Below the pieces are notes generated by a model, which had not been told where the DNA came from, ran no database searches, and saw only the letters and a program-made list of their open reading frames with translations. The position numbers and the translations under genes are program-made. This document shows positions 21,818 to 35,212 of a DNA stretch of 64,000 nt, in pieces. How positions within the stretch are numbered: the stretch's first letter is position 1; every line of letters starts with the position of its first letter. This stretch comes from Rapana venosa (taxonomy: Eukaryota; Mollusca; Gastropoda; Neogastropoda; Muricidae): assembly GCA_028751875.1 (NCBI GenBank), contig CM054165.1, positions 24,933,304 through 24,997,303 of the forward strand. Direction: 5' to 3'.

Positions 21818-24079
21818 AAAGAAATCACGATAATTCTGAAAGAAATTACTATAAAATCATGTGATCTTGATCCCATACCTGCTTCTCTTTTCACACAGTG
21901 CCTACCACAACTTATACCCACTATCACGAAAATAGTGAACTCATCTCTTGTTTCAGGAAATGTTCCATCAGCTCTCAAAACTGCTATAGTCACACTTCTA
22001 CTCAAAAACCATGACCTTGACCCTAACATACTGAAGAATTATAGACCTGTTTCCAATCTACCTTTTATTTCTAAAGTCCTTGAAAAAGTAGTTCTCAAAC
22101 AGCTCAACAACCACCTTCTCTCCAACAATCACCAAAGTGGATCGGTGGTCTAGAGGTAACGCGCCTGTCTAGAAAGCGAAAAGTCCGGGTCGGAAGTGTG
22201 CGTGGTTCGTATCCCGTCTGGGCCCGAAACTTTACCCCCATCCATTAGACCATGAGTGGTGGTCTGGGCGCTAGTCTTTTGGATGAGACGATAAACCGAG
22301 GTCCCGTGTGTTACAGAAAATTATGCAGCGCACGAAAAAGAACCCACGGCAACAAGAGAGTTGTCCCTGGCAAAATTCTTAGAAAAAAGCCACTTTGATA
22401 GGGAAAGAAATACAGTTGCAGACCAAAAAAAAAGAAAAAAAAAAGGGTGGCGCTGCTCTTGTGGCGACGTGCTCTCCCCGGGGAGAGCAGCCCGAATTTC
22501 ACGCAGAGAAATCTCGTGACTTAAAGTGGTATAAATAAATAAATAAACAATCTTCTTCCTGAGTTTCAGTCTGCCTACCGCGTCAACCACAGCACTGAAA
22601 CCACCCTAGTACACACTTTAAACACGCTTCTACTAGCTTCTGACTAAGGGAAAATCTCCCTTCTCACTCTACTCGACAGCCTTCGATACTATAGACCACT
22701 CAATTCTTCTCTCCTGTCTTCAAAAAACGTTCGGTGTCACTGGCACAGCCCTCACCTGGTTTAATTCATACCTCACTGACCGATTTCAGACAGTTGCAGT
22801 AAACAAGATTCAATCAATACCTGCCAAACTGAAATGCGGAGTCCCACAGGGATCAGTTCTAGGCCTTGTTCTGTTCGCTCTTTACACTGCCCCACTGTCA
22901 CATATAATAAACCGTCATCAAATCAACCATCATTTTTACGCAGATGACTCTCAGATTCAAAGCAGCGTTACTCCTGAAAATCTGCCTTCTCTCCTGGCAA
23001 ATATGGCCCACTGCTTTGAAGATATTCAAAATGGGATGACACAGAACAAATTACAGCTAAATGCAGATAAAACCAAAGCCATGCTTGTAGGGACCAAATA
23101 CAAACTCTCTTCCATTACAACAGCTTCAATAGAACTTGGCAATGCATCAGTCCCTCTATCCACTGCTGTGAAGTACCTAGGTGTTGTTATCCACAACACA
23201 CTCTCTATGCAAAAATTCATCACCCAGACCTGTCAGTCGTGCTACTATCAGTTACGGCGTATTAGTGCAATTCGAAAGTACCTGTCCACCGATGCAACAG
23301 CCAAACTTGTCACTTCTCTTATTCTTTCACGTCTGGACTATTGCAATTCTCTTTTGTCTGGTCTGCCAGCATCATCCATCCACTCCCTTCAACGTATACA
23401 AAACTCCGCAGCTCGACTAGTTCTCAGAAAGAAAAAATCAGAGCACATTACCCCCCTCTTGCGATCTCTCCACTGGCTGCCTGTGCCACAGAGAGTAGAA
23501 TATAAGATCAGTACCCTCTGTTACAAATGTCTCCACAAAACTGCACCCTCCTACCTCTGTGAATGTCTTAACTTGTACACTCCTTCACGTTCCCTTCGCT
23601 CTGCTGCAGATACCTTGTGCCTACGAATACCTAGATTCAACCAATCTACTGTTGGCCGCCGCTCTTTCTCTATTTCGGTTCCATCGACCTGGAATGAGCT
23701 CCCTCTCTCTCTTCGCCAGAAGCCTAGCTATGACACTTTTAAATCAAGCCTCAAGACATATTTATTTCAAACCTAAGATTTCCCCTCTCCTGTCTCATAT
23801 CAGAACTATCCCACCCTTCACTAACCCATGTCCTATCACCCTGCTAAAGTATATGACCTGTGTGTGTGTGTGTGTGTGTGCTTTTTGAAAAGCATTTGAC
23901 TATTGCAATTTTATTTCATAGATTTGGTCTGCAGCGTATCATGTTTGTAATATATGTTTGTACTATTGATTATTTGTCATTGGTTCTATGACGGTGTAAG
24001 ATTAGGTCGAATGCATGCGCTTTGATTTGTCTTTGCAAGATATAGCGCTATATAAGTTCCTTTTTATTATTATTATTAT
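21818..24079 (+). mobile_element. L2/CR1-group LINE, copy B, left arm only, 5' truncated
   Basis: It starts within the RT coding region (KEITIKSCDLDPIPASLF) and holds NYRPVSNLPFISKVLEK at 22035-22090, GVPQGSVLG near 22840, FYADDSQI at about 22934 and a 257-codon open C-terminal frame (23003-23776). The 3' end has GCGCTTTGATTTGTCTTTGC, the TATAGCGCTATA palindrome and an (ATT)n tail. The right arm shows the empty site GTTTGCAAGTCATAGGC (reverse complement of about 55065-55085). A short AAG repeat flanks it. Confidence 0.9.
22131..22545 (+). mobile_element. tRNA-headed SINE, family B, in L2-like copy B
   Basis: The head has TGGTCTAGAGGTAACGCGCC (A box region) and GTGGTTCGTATCCCG (B box region). 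The body includes CCACGGCAACAAGAGAGTTG and CCCCGGGGAGAGCAGC and ends with an (AAAT)n tail. The TSD AACAATC is at 22124-22130 and 22546-22552. Related copies lie at 32180-32349, 46505-46865 and 59857-60361. Confidence 0.92.
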
Positions 24080-24301
24080 AAGTCATAGGCTACAAGATCA
24101 TGTACCAGCATACACACACTTAGAGCAACACTGAAACATGGTTTTCATTCTCTCCTCTCTCCTGCGCTCCCTGAACTAATGCCTTGGAACACGGCACTGA
24201 AGTTGGTCAGGCTGGTCAACTTCATCCTGGCGGAGCCCAGCCCTCGCCAGGTACAGAGTGCATGCTGGGCAGGATTACGTTTCCTTACTCCGCCAAACAC
24301 T

Positions 24302-25095
24302 GACATGAGGTATGGGATCTTTAACATGCATATTAATGCGATCTTCTGCATGCGTGTATACACAAAGGACATGAGGTATGGGATCTTTAACATGCATATT
24401 AATGCGATCTTCTGCATGCGTGTATACACAAAGGACATGAGGTAAGGGATCTTTAACATGCATATTAATGCGATCTTCTGCATGCGTGTATACACAAAGG
24501 ACCTGAGGTATGGGATCTTTAACATGCATATTAATGCGATCTTCTGCATGCGTGTATACACAAAGGACCTGAGGTAAGGGATCTTTAACATGCATATTAA
24601 TGCGATCTTCTGCATGCGTGTATACACAAAGGACCTGAGGTAAGGGATCTTTAACATGCATATTAATGCGATCTTCTGCATGCGTGTATACACAAAGGAC
24701 CTGAGGTAAGGGATCTTTAACATGCATATTAATGCGATCTTCTGCATGCGTGTATACACAAAGGACCTGAGGTAAGGGATCTTTAACATGCATATTAATG
24801 CGATCTTCTGCATGCGTGTATACACAAAGGACCTGAGGTAAGGGATCTTTAACATGCATATTAATGCGATCTTCTGCATGCGTGTATACACAAAAGACCT
24901 GAGGTAAGGGATCTTTAACATGCATATTAATGCGATCTTCTGCATGCGTGTATACACAAAGGACATGAGGTAAGGGATCTTTAACATGCATATTAATGCG
25001 ATCTTCTGCATGCGTGTATACACAAAGACCTGAGGTAAGGGATCTTTAACATGCATATTAATGCGATCTTCTGCATGCGTGTATACACAAAGGAC
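24302..25095. repeat. 66-bp satellite, 12 units, left arm
   Basis: Near-identical 66-bp units contain GGGATCTTTAACATGC, ATATTAATGCGATC and TTCTGCATGCGTGTATACAC, with starts at 24302, 24368, 24434 and so on. Because 66 is divisible by three, all frames can stay open and give false long ORFs (22-residue periods). The right arm has about 30 degenerate units at 52880-54845. Confidence 0.97.
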
Positions 25096-25267
25096 ATGAG
25101 GCACTGGCTGGTCTGCACTTTGAACTGACGCTGGAGAAGGTCAGAGCTGTAACACCTTTACTTCACCAGACGCTGCTGCCCAGGTTTGAACCCAGGACTT
25201 CATGGCCCACTGCAATGGAAATTAAACACTCTGACTTACCCACTCTGGGACAGCGTTGTCCCTTCTA
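25096..25267. other. Short tRNA-like/SINE remnant between satellites
   Basis: It contains AGGTTTGAACCCAGGACTTC, a B-box-like element, in otherwise unrecognised sequence. No gene. Confidence 0.4.
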
Positions 25268-25770
25268 CATTGTCCGTTAGGAGGAGGAGGATGATAACGA
25301 CAACAATGATGATGATGATGATGACGATAATGACAACGATGATGGTGATGATAACGACGACAATGATGATGATGACAACGACGTTGCTGATGACGATAAC
25401 GACATTGATGATAATGACGACGACGACAATGATAATGATGGTGGTGGTGGTGGTTGTGATCATGATGATGACGACGACAACGATGACGACGACGACGAGG
25501 ATGCTGATGCTGATAATGATGATGATAGTTGTGTCGACGACGATGATGATGACGACGACGATGACGATGATGATCATGATCTTGATGACGACAACGATGA
25601 TGATGATGATGCTGGTGATGATGATGCTGGTGATAATGATGATGGTGATGATGATGTTGAAGAAGAAGATGATGATTATGATGATGATGATGATGTGATG
25701 ATGTAAGAAAAGAAGAAGAAGAAGAAGAAGAAGAAGAAGATGATGATGATGATGATGATGATGAGGAAGA
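25268..25770. repeat. (GAT/GAC/GAA)n trinucleotide tract
   Basis: About 500 bp of GAT, GAC, AAT and GAA triplets, with interruptions such as GGTGGTGGTGGT near 25440. Long ORFs here (poly-Met, poly-His, poly-Ile) are periodicity artefacts. A degraded counterpart is at 52160-52700. Confidence 0.95.
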
Positions 25771-25959
25771 ATAATTATTACCACCGCACATCAGAAGACA
25801 ACACATGACGACAAGTGAAGGAAGAGTTTTGGCCTTGAAGCAGCCAAGGTGTCACTGACTTCACACAAACTTTCCGGCAAATCACCATCCCCTTTTCCAG
25901 TGTGGCGGTGAGGGGACCGGAATCTACAGGACTGGTGAACTTGTTTGTCTTGTGTGTGA

Positions 25960-26635
25960 CTGGCATCCAAGGTGACTAGCAGCCAAGGTGACTGTCATCC
26001 AAGGTGACTGTCATCCAAGGTGGCTGTCATCCAAGGTGACTGGCATCCATGGTGACTGGCATCCATGGTGACTGGCATCCGTAGTGACTGGTATCCATGG
26101 TGATTCGTATTCAGGTGACTGGCATCCAAGGTGACTGGCATCCAAGGTAACTGGCATCCATGGTGACTGGCATCCATGGTGACTGGTATCCAAGGTGACT
26201 GGTAACCAAGGTGACTAGCATCAAGGTGACTGTCATCCAATGTGACTGTAATGCAATGTGACTGGTATCCAGGGTGATTGGCACCGATGGAGACTGTCAT
26301 CCAAGGTGACTGTCATCCAAGATGACTGTTATCCAAGGTGACTGAATCCAAGATGACTAGCATCCAGCGTGACTAGTATCCAAGGTCACTAGCATCCATG
26401 GTCACTAGCATCCAAGGTCACTAGCATCCAGTGGACTGATGAATTCGTTTGTCCTGTGACTGGCATTCAGGGTGACAAGCATCAAAGGTGACCATCATCC
26501 ATGGTCACTAGTATCAAGGTGACTAGCATCCATGGTGACTGGCGTCCTTGGTGACTAGCATCCATGGTGATTAACAATCAAGGTCAATCGCATCAATGGT
26601 GACCAGCTTCCAAGGTGACTGGCATCCAGTCTCAG
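25960..26635. repeat. 16-bp minisatellite (AAGGTGACTGGCATCC), about 40 units
   Basis: Imperfect head-to-tail units of 16 bp with variants ATGGTGACTGGCATCC and AAGGTCACTAGCATCC. The right arm carries the complement at 51165-51480 and then becomes irregular. Confidence 0.95.
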
Positions 26636-26640
26636 GCAGA

Positions 26641-28412
26641 TGGCTACAGCTCCTATTTATTTATCACCAGTGTCAAGGAGATGGCTACAGCTCCTATTTA
26701 TTTATCACCAGTGTCAAGGAGATGGCTACAGCTCCTATTTATTTATCACCAGTGTCAAGGAGATGGCTACAGCTCCTCTCTATTTATCACCAGTGTCAAG
26801 GAGATGGCTACAGCTCCTCTCTATTTATCACCAGTGTCAAGGAGATGGCTACAGCTCCTCTCTATTTATCACCAGTGTCAAGGAGATGGCTACAGCTCCT
26901 ATTTATTGATCACCAGTGTCAAGGAGATGGTTACAGCTCCTATTTATTTATCACCAGTCTCAGGCAGATGGCTACAGCTCCTATTTATTCATCACAAGTG
27001 TCAGGCAGATGGTTACAGCTCCTATTTATTTATCACCAGTGTCAAGGAGATGGCTACAGCTCCTATTTATTTATCAGCAGTGTCAAGGAGATGGCTACAG
27101 CTCCTATTTATTGATCACCAGTGTCAAGGAGATGGCTACAGCTCCTATTTATTATCACCAGTGTCAAGGAGATGGCTACAGTCCTATTTATTTATCACCA
27201 GTGTCAAGGAGATGGCTACAGCTTCTATTTATTTATCACCAGTGTCAAGGAGATGGCTACAGCTCCTATTTGTTTATAACATTGTCAAGGAGATGGCTAC
27301 AGCTCCTATTTATTGATCACCAGTGTCAAGGAGATGGCTACAGCTCCTATTTATTCATCACCATTATCAAGGAGATGGCTACAGCTCCTATTTATTTATC
27401 ACCAGTGTCAAGGAGATGGCTACAGCTCCTATTTATTTATCACCAGTGTCAAGGAGATGGCTACAGCTCCTATTTATTTATCACCATTGTCAAGGAGATG
27501 GCTACAGCTCCTATTTATTTATCACCATTATCAAGGAGATGGCTACAGCTCCTATTTATTTATCACCAGTGTCAAGGAGATGGCTACAGCTCCTATTTAT
27601 TTATCACCAGTGTCAAGGAGATGGCTACAGCTCCTATTTATTTATCACCAGTGTCAAGGAGATGGCTACAGCTCCTATTTATTTATCACAAGTGTCAGGT
27701 AGATGGCTACAGTCCTATTTATTTATCACCAGTGTCAAGGAGATGGTTACAGCTCCTATTTATTGATCACCAGTGTCAAGGAGATGGCTACAGCTCCTAT
27801 TTATTTATCACAAGTGTCAGGTAGATGGCTACAGTCCTATTTATTTATCACCAGTGTCAAGGAGATGGTTACAGCTCCTATTTATTTATCACCATTATCA
27901 AGGAGATGGCTACAGCTCCTATTTATTTATCACCAGTGTCAGGCAGATGGCTACAGCTCCTATTTATTTATCACCAGTGTCAAGGAGATGGCTACAGCTC
28001 CTATTTATTTATCACAAGTGTCAGGTAGATGGCTACAGCTCCTATTTATTTATCACCAGTGTCAAGGAGATGGTTACAGCTCCTATTTATTTATTACCAG
28101 TGTAAGGAGATGGCTACAGCTCCTATTTATTTATCACCAGTGTAAGGAGATGGCTACAGCTCCTCTCTATTTATCACCAGTGTCAAGGAGATGGCTACAG
28201 CTCCTATTTATTTATCACCAGTGTCAGGCAGATGGCTACAGCTCCTCTCTATTTATCACCAGTGTAAGGAGATGGCTACAGTCCTATTTATTTATCACCA
28301 GTGTCAAGGAGATGGCTACAGCTCCTATTTATTTATCACCAGTGTCAGGCAGATGGCTACAGCTCCTATTTATTTATCACCAGTGTCAAGGAGACGGTTA
28401 CAGCTCCTATGT
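26641..28412. repeat. 41-bp minisatellite, about 43 units, left arm
   Basis: The unit contains TGGCTACAGCTCC, TATTTATTTATCACC and AGTGTCAAGGAGA. As 41 is not divisible by three, the same peptide period appears in all three frames and produces many overlapping false ORFs. The right arm has about 17 units at 50420-51130. Confidence 0.97.
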
Positions 28413-28720
28413 ATTATGTCTTTGTTCATGGAGGATGTCCTTCCATAAGCTCCAGTTCTGTTTATATTTTTCCCCAGAGTCAGAGTGATGAGGGTTGTGT
28501 GTGGGTTTTTTCTCCTGGACAAGAGAAGAGAAATGACGGCAGAGTCTTTGCACAGGTCCCCCACAGCAGTCAACGTCTACAGACAGATGTTGGGATCAGC
28601 CTGAGAGCTTGCAGAAGTCAGCAACAGACCGGCAATTGAGGATGGAACTTTTTTCATTCATTTATTTATTTGAAAATGTCAGTATCAGGAAATGATCGAC
28701 TTCCACTTAGATCACGAGAC
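28413..28720. other. Conserved single-copy-like segment of the arms
   Basis: Nearly identical in both arms (counterpart 50110-50420). Over roughly 170 aligned bases I count about two differences. No coding motif is recognised. Confidence 0.55.
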
Positions 28721-28721
28721 A

Positions 28722-28865
28722 TGACAGGCAAGACAAGGCAAAGCGAAACAAGGCGAGGCGAAGCAGGCAAGGCAAGGCAAAGAAAGGCAAGGCAAGGCAA
28801 AGAGAAGCAAGGCAAAGAGAGAACGCAAGGCAAGGTAAAACAAGACAAGACAAGGCAAGCAAGAC
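28722..28865. repeat. (GGCAA)n pentanucleotide tract
   Basis: GGCAA/AGGCA pentamers with variants. The right-arm counterpart at 49880-50110 is longer (TTGCC orientation). Confidence 0.95.
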
Positions 28866-29378
28866 AGACAATGACCACATTTACAAACACAGCTGCAGGC
28901 AAGACTACTCACTTGGTGAGTCTAAATGTGCACATAAACTTTCTTTGGCAGGAGTACGTGCGACACGCTGAATGTAGACTGCATATACGTTTTTGGCGTC
29001 TGTGGCGCCTGTGGCGCTCTTTCCCTCCTGCCTACAACGCCAGACAGAAACAAAGGGACTGGCTGTTGATGTCTTCCTGGACAAGGCAGGCTGGTGGCTG
29101 AAGATTTTGAAGGAAAGACCAAGGACACAGCTTATTTTTCTTTTCTTTTCTTTCTTTTGTGCTGTCTCATCTTCTGTTACTTTTCTGTCCTACTGATCCC
29201 ACACTGCTCATTTCAGATTCCTGAGTTACTGTCTGAGTGTTTTACGATGAAGAAGAATAATTTCTGATTACCTCCTCCCCCCCCCCCCCCTCCCCAGTTA
29301 TACCCAGGATTGACATGTAACATCTTCAGATCAGGGTCACAAGTCCAGTGAAGGGTTGGTGGCCCCACGGCAGCCTGA
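28866..29378. other. Unique-looking arm segment, no gene supported
   Basis: A stretch near 29010-29130 (around TTCCTGGACAAGGCAGGCTG) is almost the same in both arms and open over about 60 codons, but no start or splice context supports coding. Confidence 0.4.
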
Positions 29379-29379
29379 C

Positions 29380-30600
<1,221 letters not shown>

Positions 30601-30694
30601 CTTCAACACAAGTACTGCAGAGATGGAGGACACCAGGACAAGACTGAGGAAACAGCAGTTAATGGTCAACATCTTCATTTTCCGTCAGCTGGAT

Positions 30695-30880
30695 GTTGCC
30701 GATGCTGCTGCTGCTGCTGTTGTTGCTGCTGTTGCTGCTGCTGTTGCTGTTCCTTTTGCAGTTTCTGTTGTTGCTGCTTTTGCTGTTGCTGCTGTTGTTG
30801 TTGCTGTTACTGTTGTTGTTGTTGCTTTTGTTGTTGTCGTTGTTGATGTTGTTGTTGCTGCTGTTGCTGGTTGTCACGCC
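30695..30880. repeat. (CTG/TTG)n trinucleotide-type tract
   Basis: TGCTGT and TGTTGT hexamers over about 185 bp. The right-arm version (CAACAG orientation, 48160-48700) is about 540 bp. Poly-Leu and poly-Cys frames are artefacts. Confidence 0.95.
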
Positions 30881-31039
30881 TTTACGTTGCTGATACCCAA
30901 AGTGATGCCTGTGGTGACCTGGAACCAAGAGGAGGAGAGACTCTCTCTTTCTGGTATGGGCTTTTTTTCTTTTCCCTCACTGGAGCTGAAAGGGAAAGAG
31001 GTCTGTTTGTGTCTGACCTTGCCTTTCCTTTTTTTCATA

Positions 31040-31440
31040 CTGACGGAAAGGGGATGGCGGAGCCTAGTGGTTAGAGTGTTGAGGAGCCCCTGATCTGAAT
31101 GCCGGGATTTGAGCCACCATGTCGCCATCCTTTTGAGGGGATGTTGCCGCGGAGTTAACATCAGTTCCACTCCACTCCCCCAAAAGTTCTTTGGGTGACA
31201 CTATATACCATTACCCCGTGTGAGCGAACGCACATCCTGCAAACATGTTTGAAATCATCGTACCTTTTAGAAGAGTAGGCCATAGCGTGCTGGTTTGGGT
31301 TTTTTATTTATTTTATTCTTTTATTTCTTTGATAATGGAATAAGTATTCATGTGTTTTTTTTTTAATCCAGTCCCCGTGTGTGTGCAGTTTTGTCAATCA
31401 TTTCATCTTTTCCCACCACTGGTTGGAAATAGATGATAAT
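31040..31440 (+). mobile_element. tRNA-headed SINE, family C (left-arm copy)
   Basis: The head reads GATGGCGGAGCCTAGTGGTTAGAG with a B-box-like GGGATTTGAGCC. The body contains TTAACATCAGTTCCACTCC and GAACGCACATCCTGCAAAC, and the 3' part (TTATTTCTTTGATAATGGAA) is shared with many SINE fragments here. The right-arm counterpart is 47590-48000 (minus). Confidence 0.75.
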
Positions 31441-32110
31441 TTTTAAACGCATGAACAATGACGTCATGTTTGGACATTATCTCTGAAATCGGAATGCCGC
31501 TACCTTAATGGCGGTCAAACAGATGGATATGGAAAAATCTGACATTGGGGAATCTAAGAGGTCTAGCTGAGGAACACACAAAACGAAAACACTAAAACAA
31601 GTCAAGCCATAACTCAAACCAGAATTTTCAAAAAAATCAGTCTTCTTTTTATTTTAAGCATGTTAAACACTAACTTTGGTCTGACTGTCAAATATTTTTG
31701 TTGTCAAGGTTACCAAACTCTTCAAAAGAAAAGCCTCATTTGCAGTAAACAGCATAGACCTCAAATACTTATAATTATCAATAATGATATTTTGTTTTTG
31801 CATTACAGTGTTACACAACGAGTGCTTGAAACAAAAGAGACAGACATTTTGTAATAGCAACGGAAAACAAAAGAAAACTACAGCTGAGTCCCTTGAAGGA
31901 AAGACACTGCTTGTTTAAACATGTTTGAATCGGAAATCAATATAACAAAATCATACAGCACGTCATCTTGATCAACAACAAGCTTACAGCTTAAACCATG
32001 TTCAATCTGATGGAGGTATTAATGTAACAAACTAATGCAATACAGGAGTTCATGGAAAATGTGACATTTTACAAACAGCAAATCCAAAAAGGATACTGAA
32101 ATATTATCAA
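31441..32110. other. Unique AT-rich arm segment
   Basis: Highly conserved between arms (counterpart about 46930-47580). Small ORFs on both strands are unsupported. No RNA gene or repeat family is recognised. Confidence 0.5.
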
Positions 32111-32179
32111 TTGTGGATAACATCATCACAGTCACAATGGCACATCCAAAAAGTAACCAAGCAAAGACAGAAACAAAAG

Positions 32180-32349
32180 AGTAAAAAACCCAGGGCAACA
32201 AGAGAATTCTGTAGAAAAAAGTCACTCTGATAGGGAAACAAATACAGTTGCAGACAGGAAAAGAAAAAAAATGGGTGGCACTGGTCTTGTGGTGACGTGC
32301 TCTTCCTGGGGGACAGCAACCCGAATTTCACGCAGACTGCGTGACTTAA
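32180..32349 (+). mobile_element. tRNA-headed SINE, family B fragment, left-arm copy
   Basis: Only the body part is present (GGGCAACAAGAGAATTC to ACGCAGACTGCGTGACTTAA). The right-arm counterpart at 46505-46865 keeps the tRNA head too, so the left copy lost its 5' half. The fragment is split from its tail (33706 onward) by a 1.36-kb insertion. Confidence 0.8.
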
Positions 32350-33705
32350 TTAACCCTTTTGTCCCTGATCCGGCCGCAGCCGACAGTAATGGAGGCTGCC
32401 GCTAGATTCCAATACCACCACAGCCGACAGTTGGTGCTGCCACGTGGGCAGTATTTTTCCATCACACACAGGAAGAGGGAAGGAAGAAATATCAGCCAGC
32501 AACCGGAACGCTTTTCAATGGTGCAGCATGGCGAAAAAAAATGTAGCAGACGATTCATCTGATTAGCGAGATGATAAATTGAATGTTATTGTCTTGGAAG
32601 TAGAAACATTTGAATGAGAATTGTTAAGTGAGTCTGATATTAAAGGATTACGAGGAAGAGGAGGAAGGAAATGCTGCAGTTAGGGAGAAGAGTGAGCCTG
32701 AAAATAATGTGCTAAACGGCACATTCCTGACCTGTGCTACACACACTGACTGTGGATAAATTTGACCTCCTGGCCGGTCTGTGGGAGTAGACACCTGAAA
32801 ACGTGATGCCTTTTGACTGTTTTCTCATTGTTGCCACACTTTTGCTTTGAAACTGTAATGGCAGAAACGAACAGATATGCTGATAATGAAAATAGCAAAA
32901 AGGAAAATAAAATAGGTCTCCAGTCTGCCAAGGTTCGACAGGTGAGAGCAATGGGTACACCCCCCCCCCCCCCCCCCCCCACACACACATCCATAATTTG
33001 TGCTTTTTGTGATGTGATGTGACCCTGTGCCACTACTACGACTACTTTAGAGACTACCAACATTAAAATTTTGTAGGATTACAGAAGTTCTGTATTGTTT
33101 CGAATTTGTCACACCTGTGCTGTGGCACTGGTGACAGTGTGACAGTCATGTACAATAATGTGTACACTTAACAAACATGTGGTGGCACACGCAGATATGA
33201 ACTGCAGTATAAAGGTCACATGTTGATTGAATATGACTCGTTTTCAAAAGAAAAAATAGTTAAACAAAACTTCTGTCTCCTCGAGACATACCATAAAACA
33301 ACAGGTGCTATGGGGACATTGTGTGACACAACCTTGAAGTACTATTGTGCATAACTATTGGTAAACACATCAGCTGGGTATCACTTCCTTATTCGAAACT
33401 AACATGCTTGAACTTTTGTCAAATCCATGCAGGATTTGCTGTTTTATCACATATACCATATTTTTACCTGTGATTGGTGACAAATAAGTGACAATGACAA
33501 GACATCTGGTGACCAGACACATAAACTTGCGCCTAAATGCAAGTACAAAGACATAATAGCTTGTGACAAAATGTCAGCTTGATAACTTGTCATGCACACA
33601 CACAATTGTCTTAGGAGTAAAGTAAGTCAGATGGAGGTAGAAAACCTTCAAAGAATTCAAAATCTACAGGCAGTTTAGCTCTGTAGAATCCAACAACAAG
33701 AGGGA
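32350..33705. mobile_element. TTAA-inserted, piggyBac-like non-autonomous element (left arm only)
   Basis: It splits the SINE end GTGACTTAA from AAGTGGTAT. The left edge is TTAATTAACCCTTTTGTCCC and the right edge, inverted, is TTATCCCTCTTGTTGTTG, giving imperfect terminal inverted repeats starting CCCTYTTGT. The right arm (about 46500, reverse complement) has an uninterrupted TTAA in the same place. TTAA targeting with CCC-starting ends is typical of piggyBac elements. No transposase ORF is seen. Confidence 0.6.
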
Positions 33706-33959
33706 TAAAGTGGTATAAAATAAAATACAAAAATCAAAATAATTAGCTCTAAGATACAACAGCAAAACTGTAAATAAATCAAATCTGGTCATATCAATTA
33801 CATGTCAAGTAATCGTTCCAAAATAATAATAATAATGATAATGAAAATAAAAGCGACATCAACATGAAAATACTACACATCATCAGAGACAATAACAACA
33901 AACATAAACATGGCCAGTGAGGACAAAGGATGAGGAGCAGAAAGGTGAGGGATAGAGAT

Positions 33960-33985
33960 GAGGGGGGGGGGAGATGGAGAGAATC

Positions 33986-34068
<83 letters not shown>
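33960..34068. repeat. Poly-G and (AC)n microsatellite
   Basis: G-run then AC dinucleotides (33989-34068). The right-arm counterpart is the GT tract at 46173-46217. Confidence 0.95.
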
Positions 34069-34069
<1 letters not shown>

Positions 34070-34204
34070 GAGAAAAACCTTCAAAACTTGAAAGAGAGAG
34101 ATTGAATTGATGAATTTTATTTAAAGAGGGGTATAGCATAAGCAAACATTCTTTTTTACAACCAGCCCTCTTGGCAAAGGAACAATAAACAACAACTAAA
34201 TTAC

Positions 34205-34221
34205 AGAGAGAGAGGAGAGAG

Positions 34222-34275
<54 letters not shown>

Positions 34276-35149
34276 AGGAGAGAGAGAGAGAGAATGACAA
34301 TGACAATGACAAATTCTTTTATTTCGAGGATAATGAATAAGCACACATGTGCTTTTTTACATCCAGTCCCCACCCGTTAGGGATACATCTTAATAATAAT
34401 AACCCAATACTTATACAGTCTCACAATAAAAACAAGGGGAAATAACCCTTTTCAAAACAGCTCCCCCCCAACAACCCTCCCCCCCCCCCCAACAACAACC
34501 CTCCCCCCCCCCCAAAGCAAGCAATTAAAAGAAAATCCTAAAAATACCCCACCCCTACCCCCACCCCCCAAAAAACCGTACCAAAACAAACAAACAAACA
34601 AAAGAGAAGAAAAAACCAAACCAACAAAAGATGATAAAAAAGAGAAAAACAGACAAACAACAACAAGAACAAGAACAACAACAAAGCCAAGAAAATAACA
34701 CAACCAAACTTAATAAGTCATAAAGATAAACATCTACACATTGTCAAATGGTACACATGCTTGTTACACATAATTATAAGATATTGAAATAGGGCACTCA
34801 TTAAAACTTAAGTACAGAGGCAAGTCCAATAAAGTATTGAAAATATAAAAAATATGAATCCTTCATCAGGATATACTATGACTATAAGCAGGACGATAAA
34901 AGGAGAGAGAGACAGAGACAGAGAGTGTGTGTGTGTGTGTATTTCAGAGATAATATCCAATATATAAATCCCAAAACAGTATGCCATCCCATCAACACTC
35001 ATTTTAGATTATACTCGTTTCAAATTATATGTCATGATAAAAATAAATTTAATACCCATACATCCACACAATAAAAACAAGAAACAAACCAAGAAGAAAT
35101 TTAAAACTATACAGTCGTTGAGGGAGAATATGAGTGGGTGAGTGAGTGA

Positions 35150-35212
<63 letters not shown>

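Noticed and set aside
22138..22215. Functional tRNA gene
   Set aside because: Same reason: SINE head with body, tail and target duplication.
24302..25095. CRISPR-like array of regular direct repeats
   Set aside because: Units are contiguous 66-bp repeats with no unique spacers, the genome is eukaryotic and no cas genes occur. It is a satellite.
24145..25104. 319-codon minus-strand ORF
   Set aside because: It consists of 22-residue repeats generated by the 66-bp satellite, whose length is divisible by three.
25186..25806. Poly-Met, poly-His and poly-Ile ORFs
   Set aside because: They arise from GAT/GAC triplets read in different frames.
26596..28488. Long ORFs with a repeating peptide
   Set aside because: The same peptide period appears in all three frames because of the 41-bp unit. 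This is minisatellite periodicity, not a protein.
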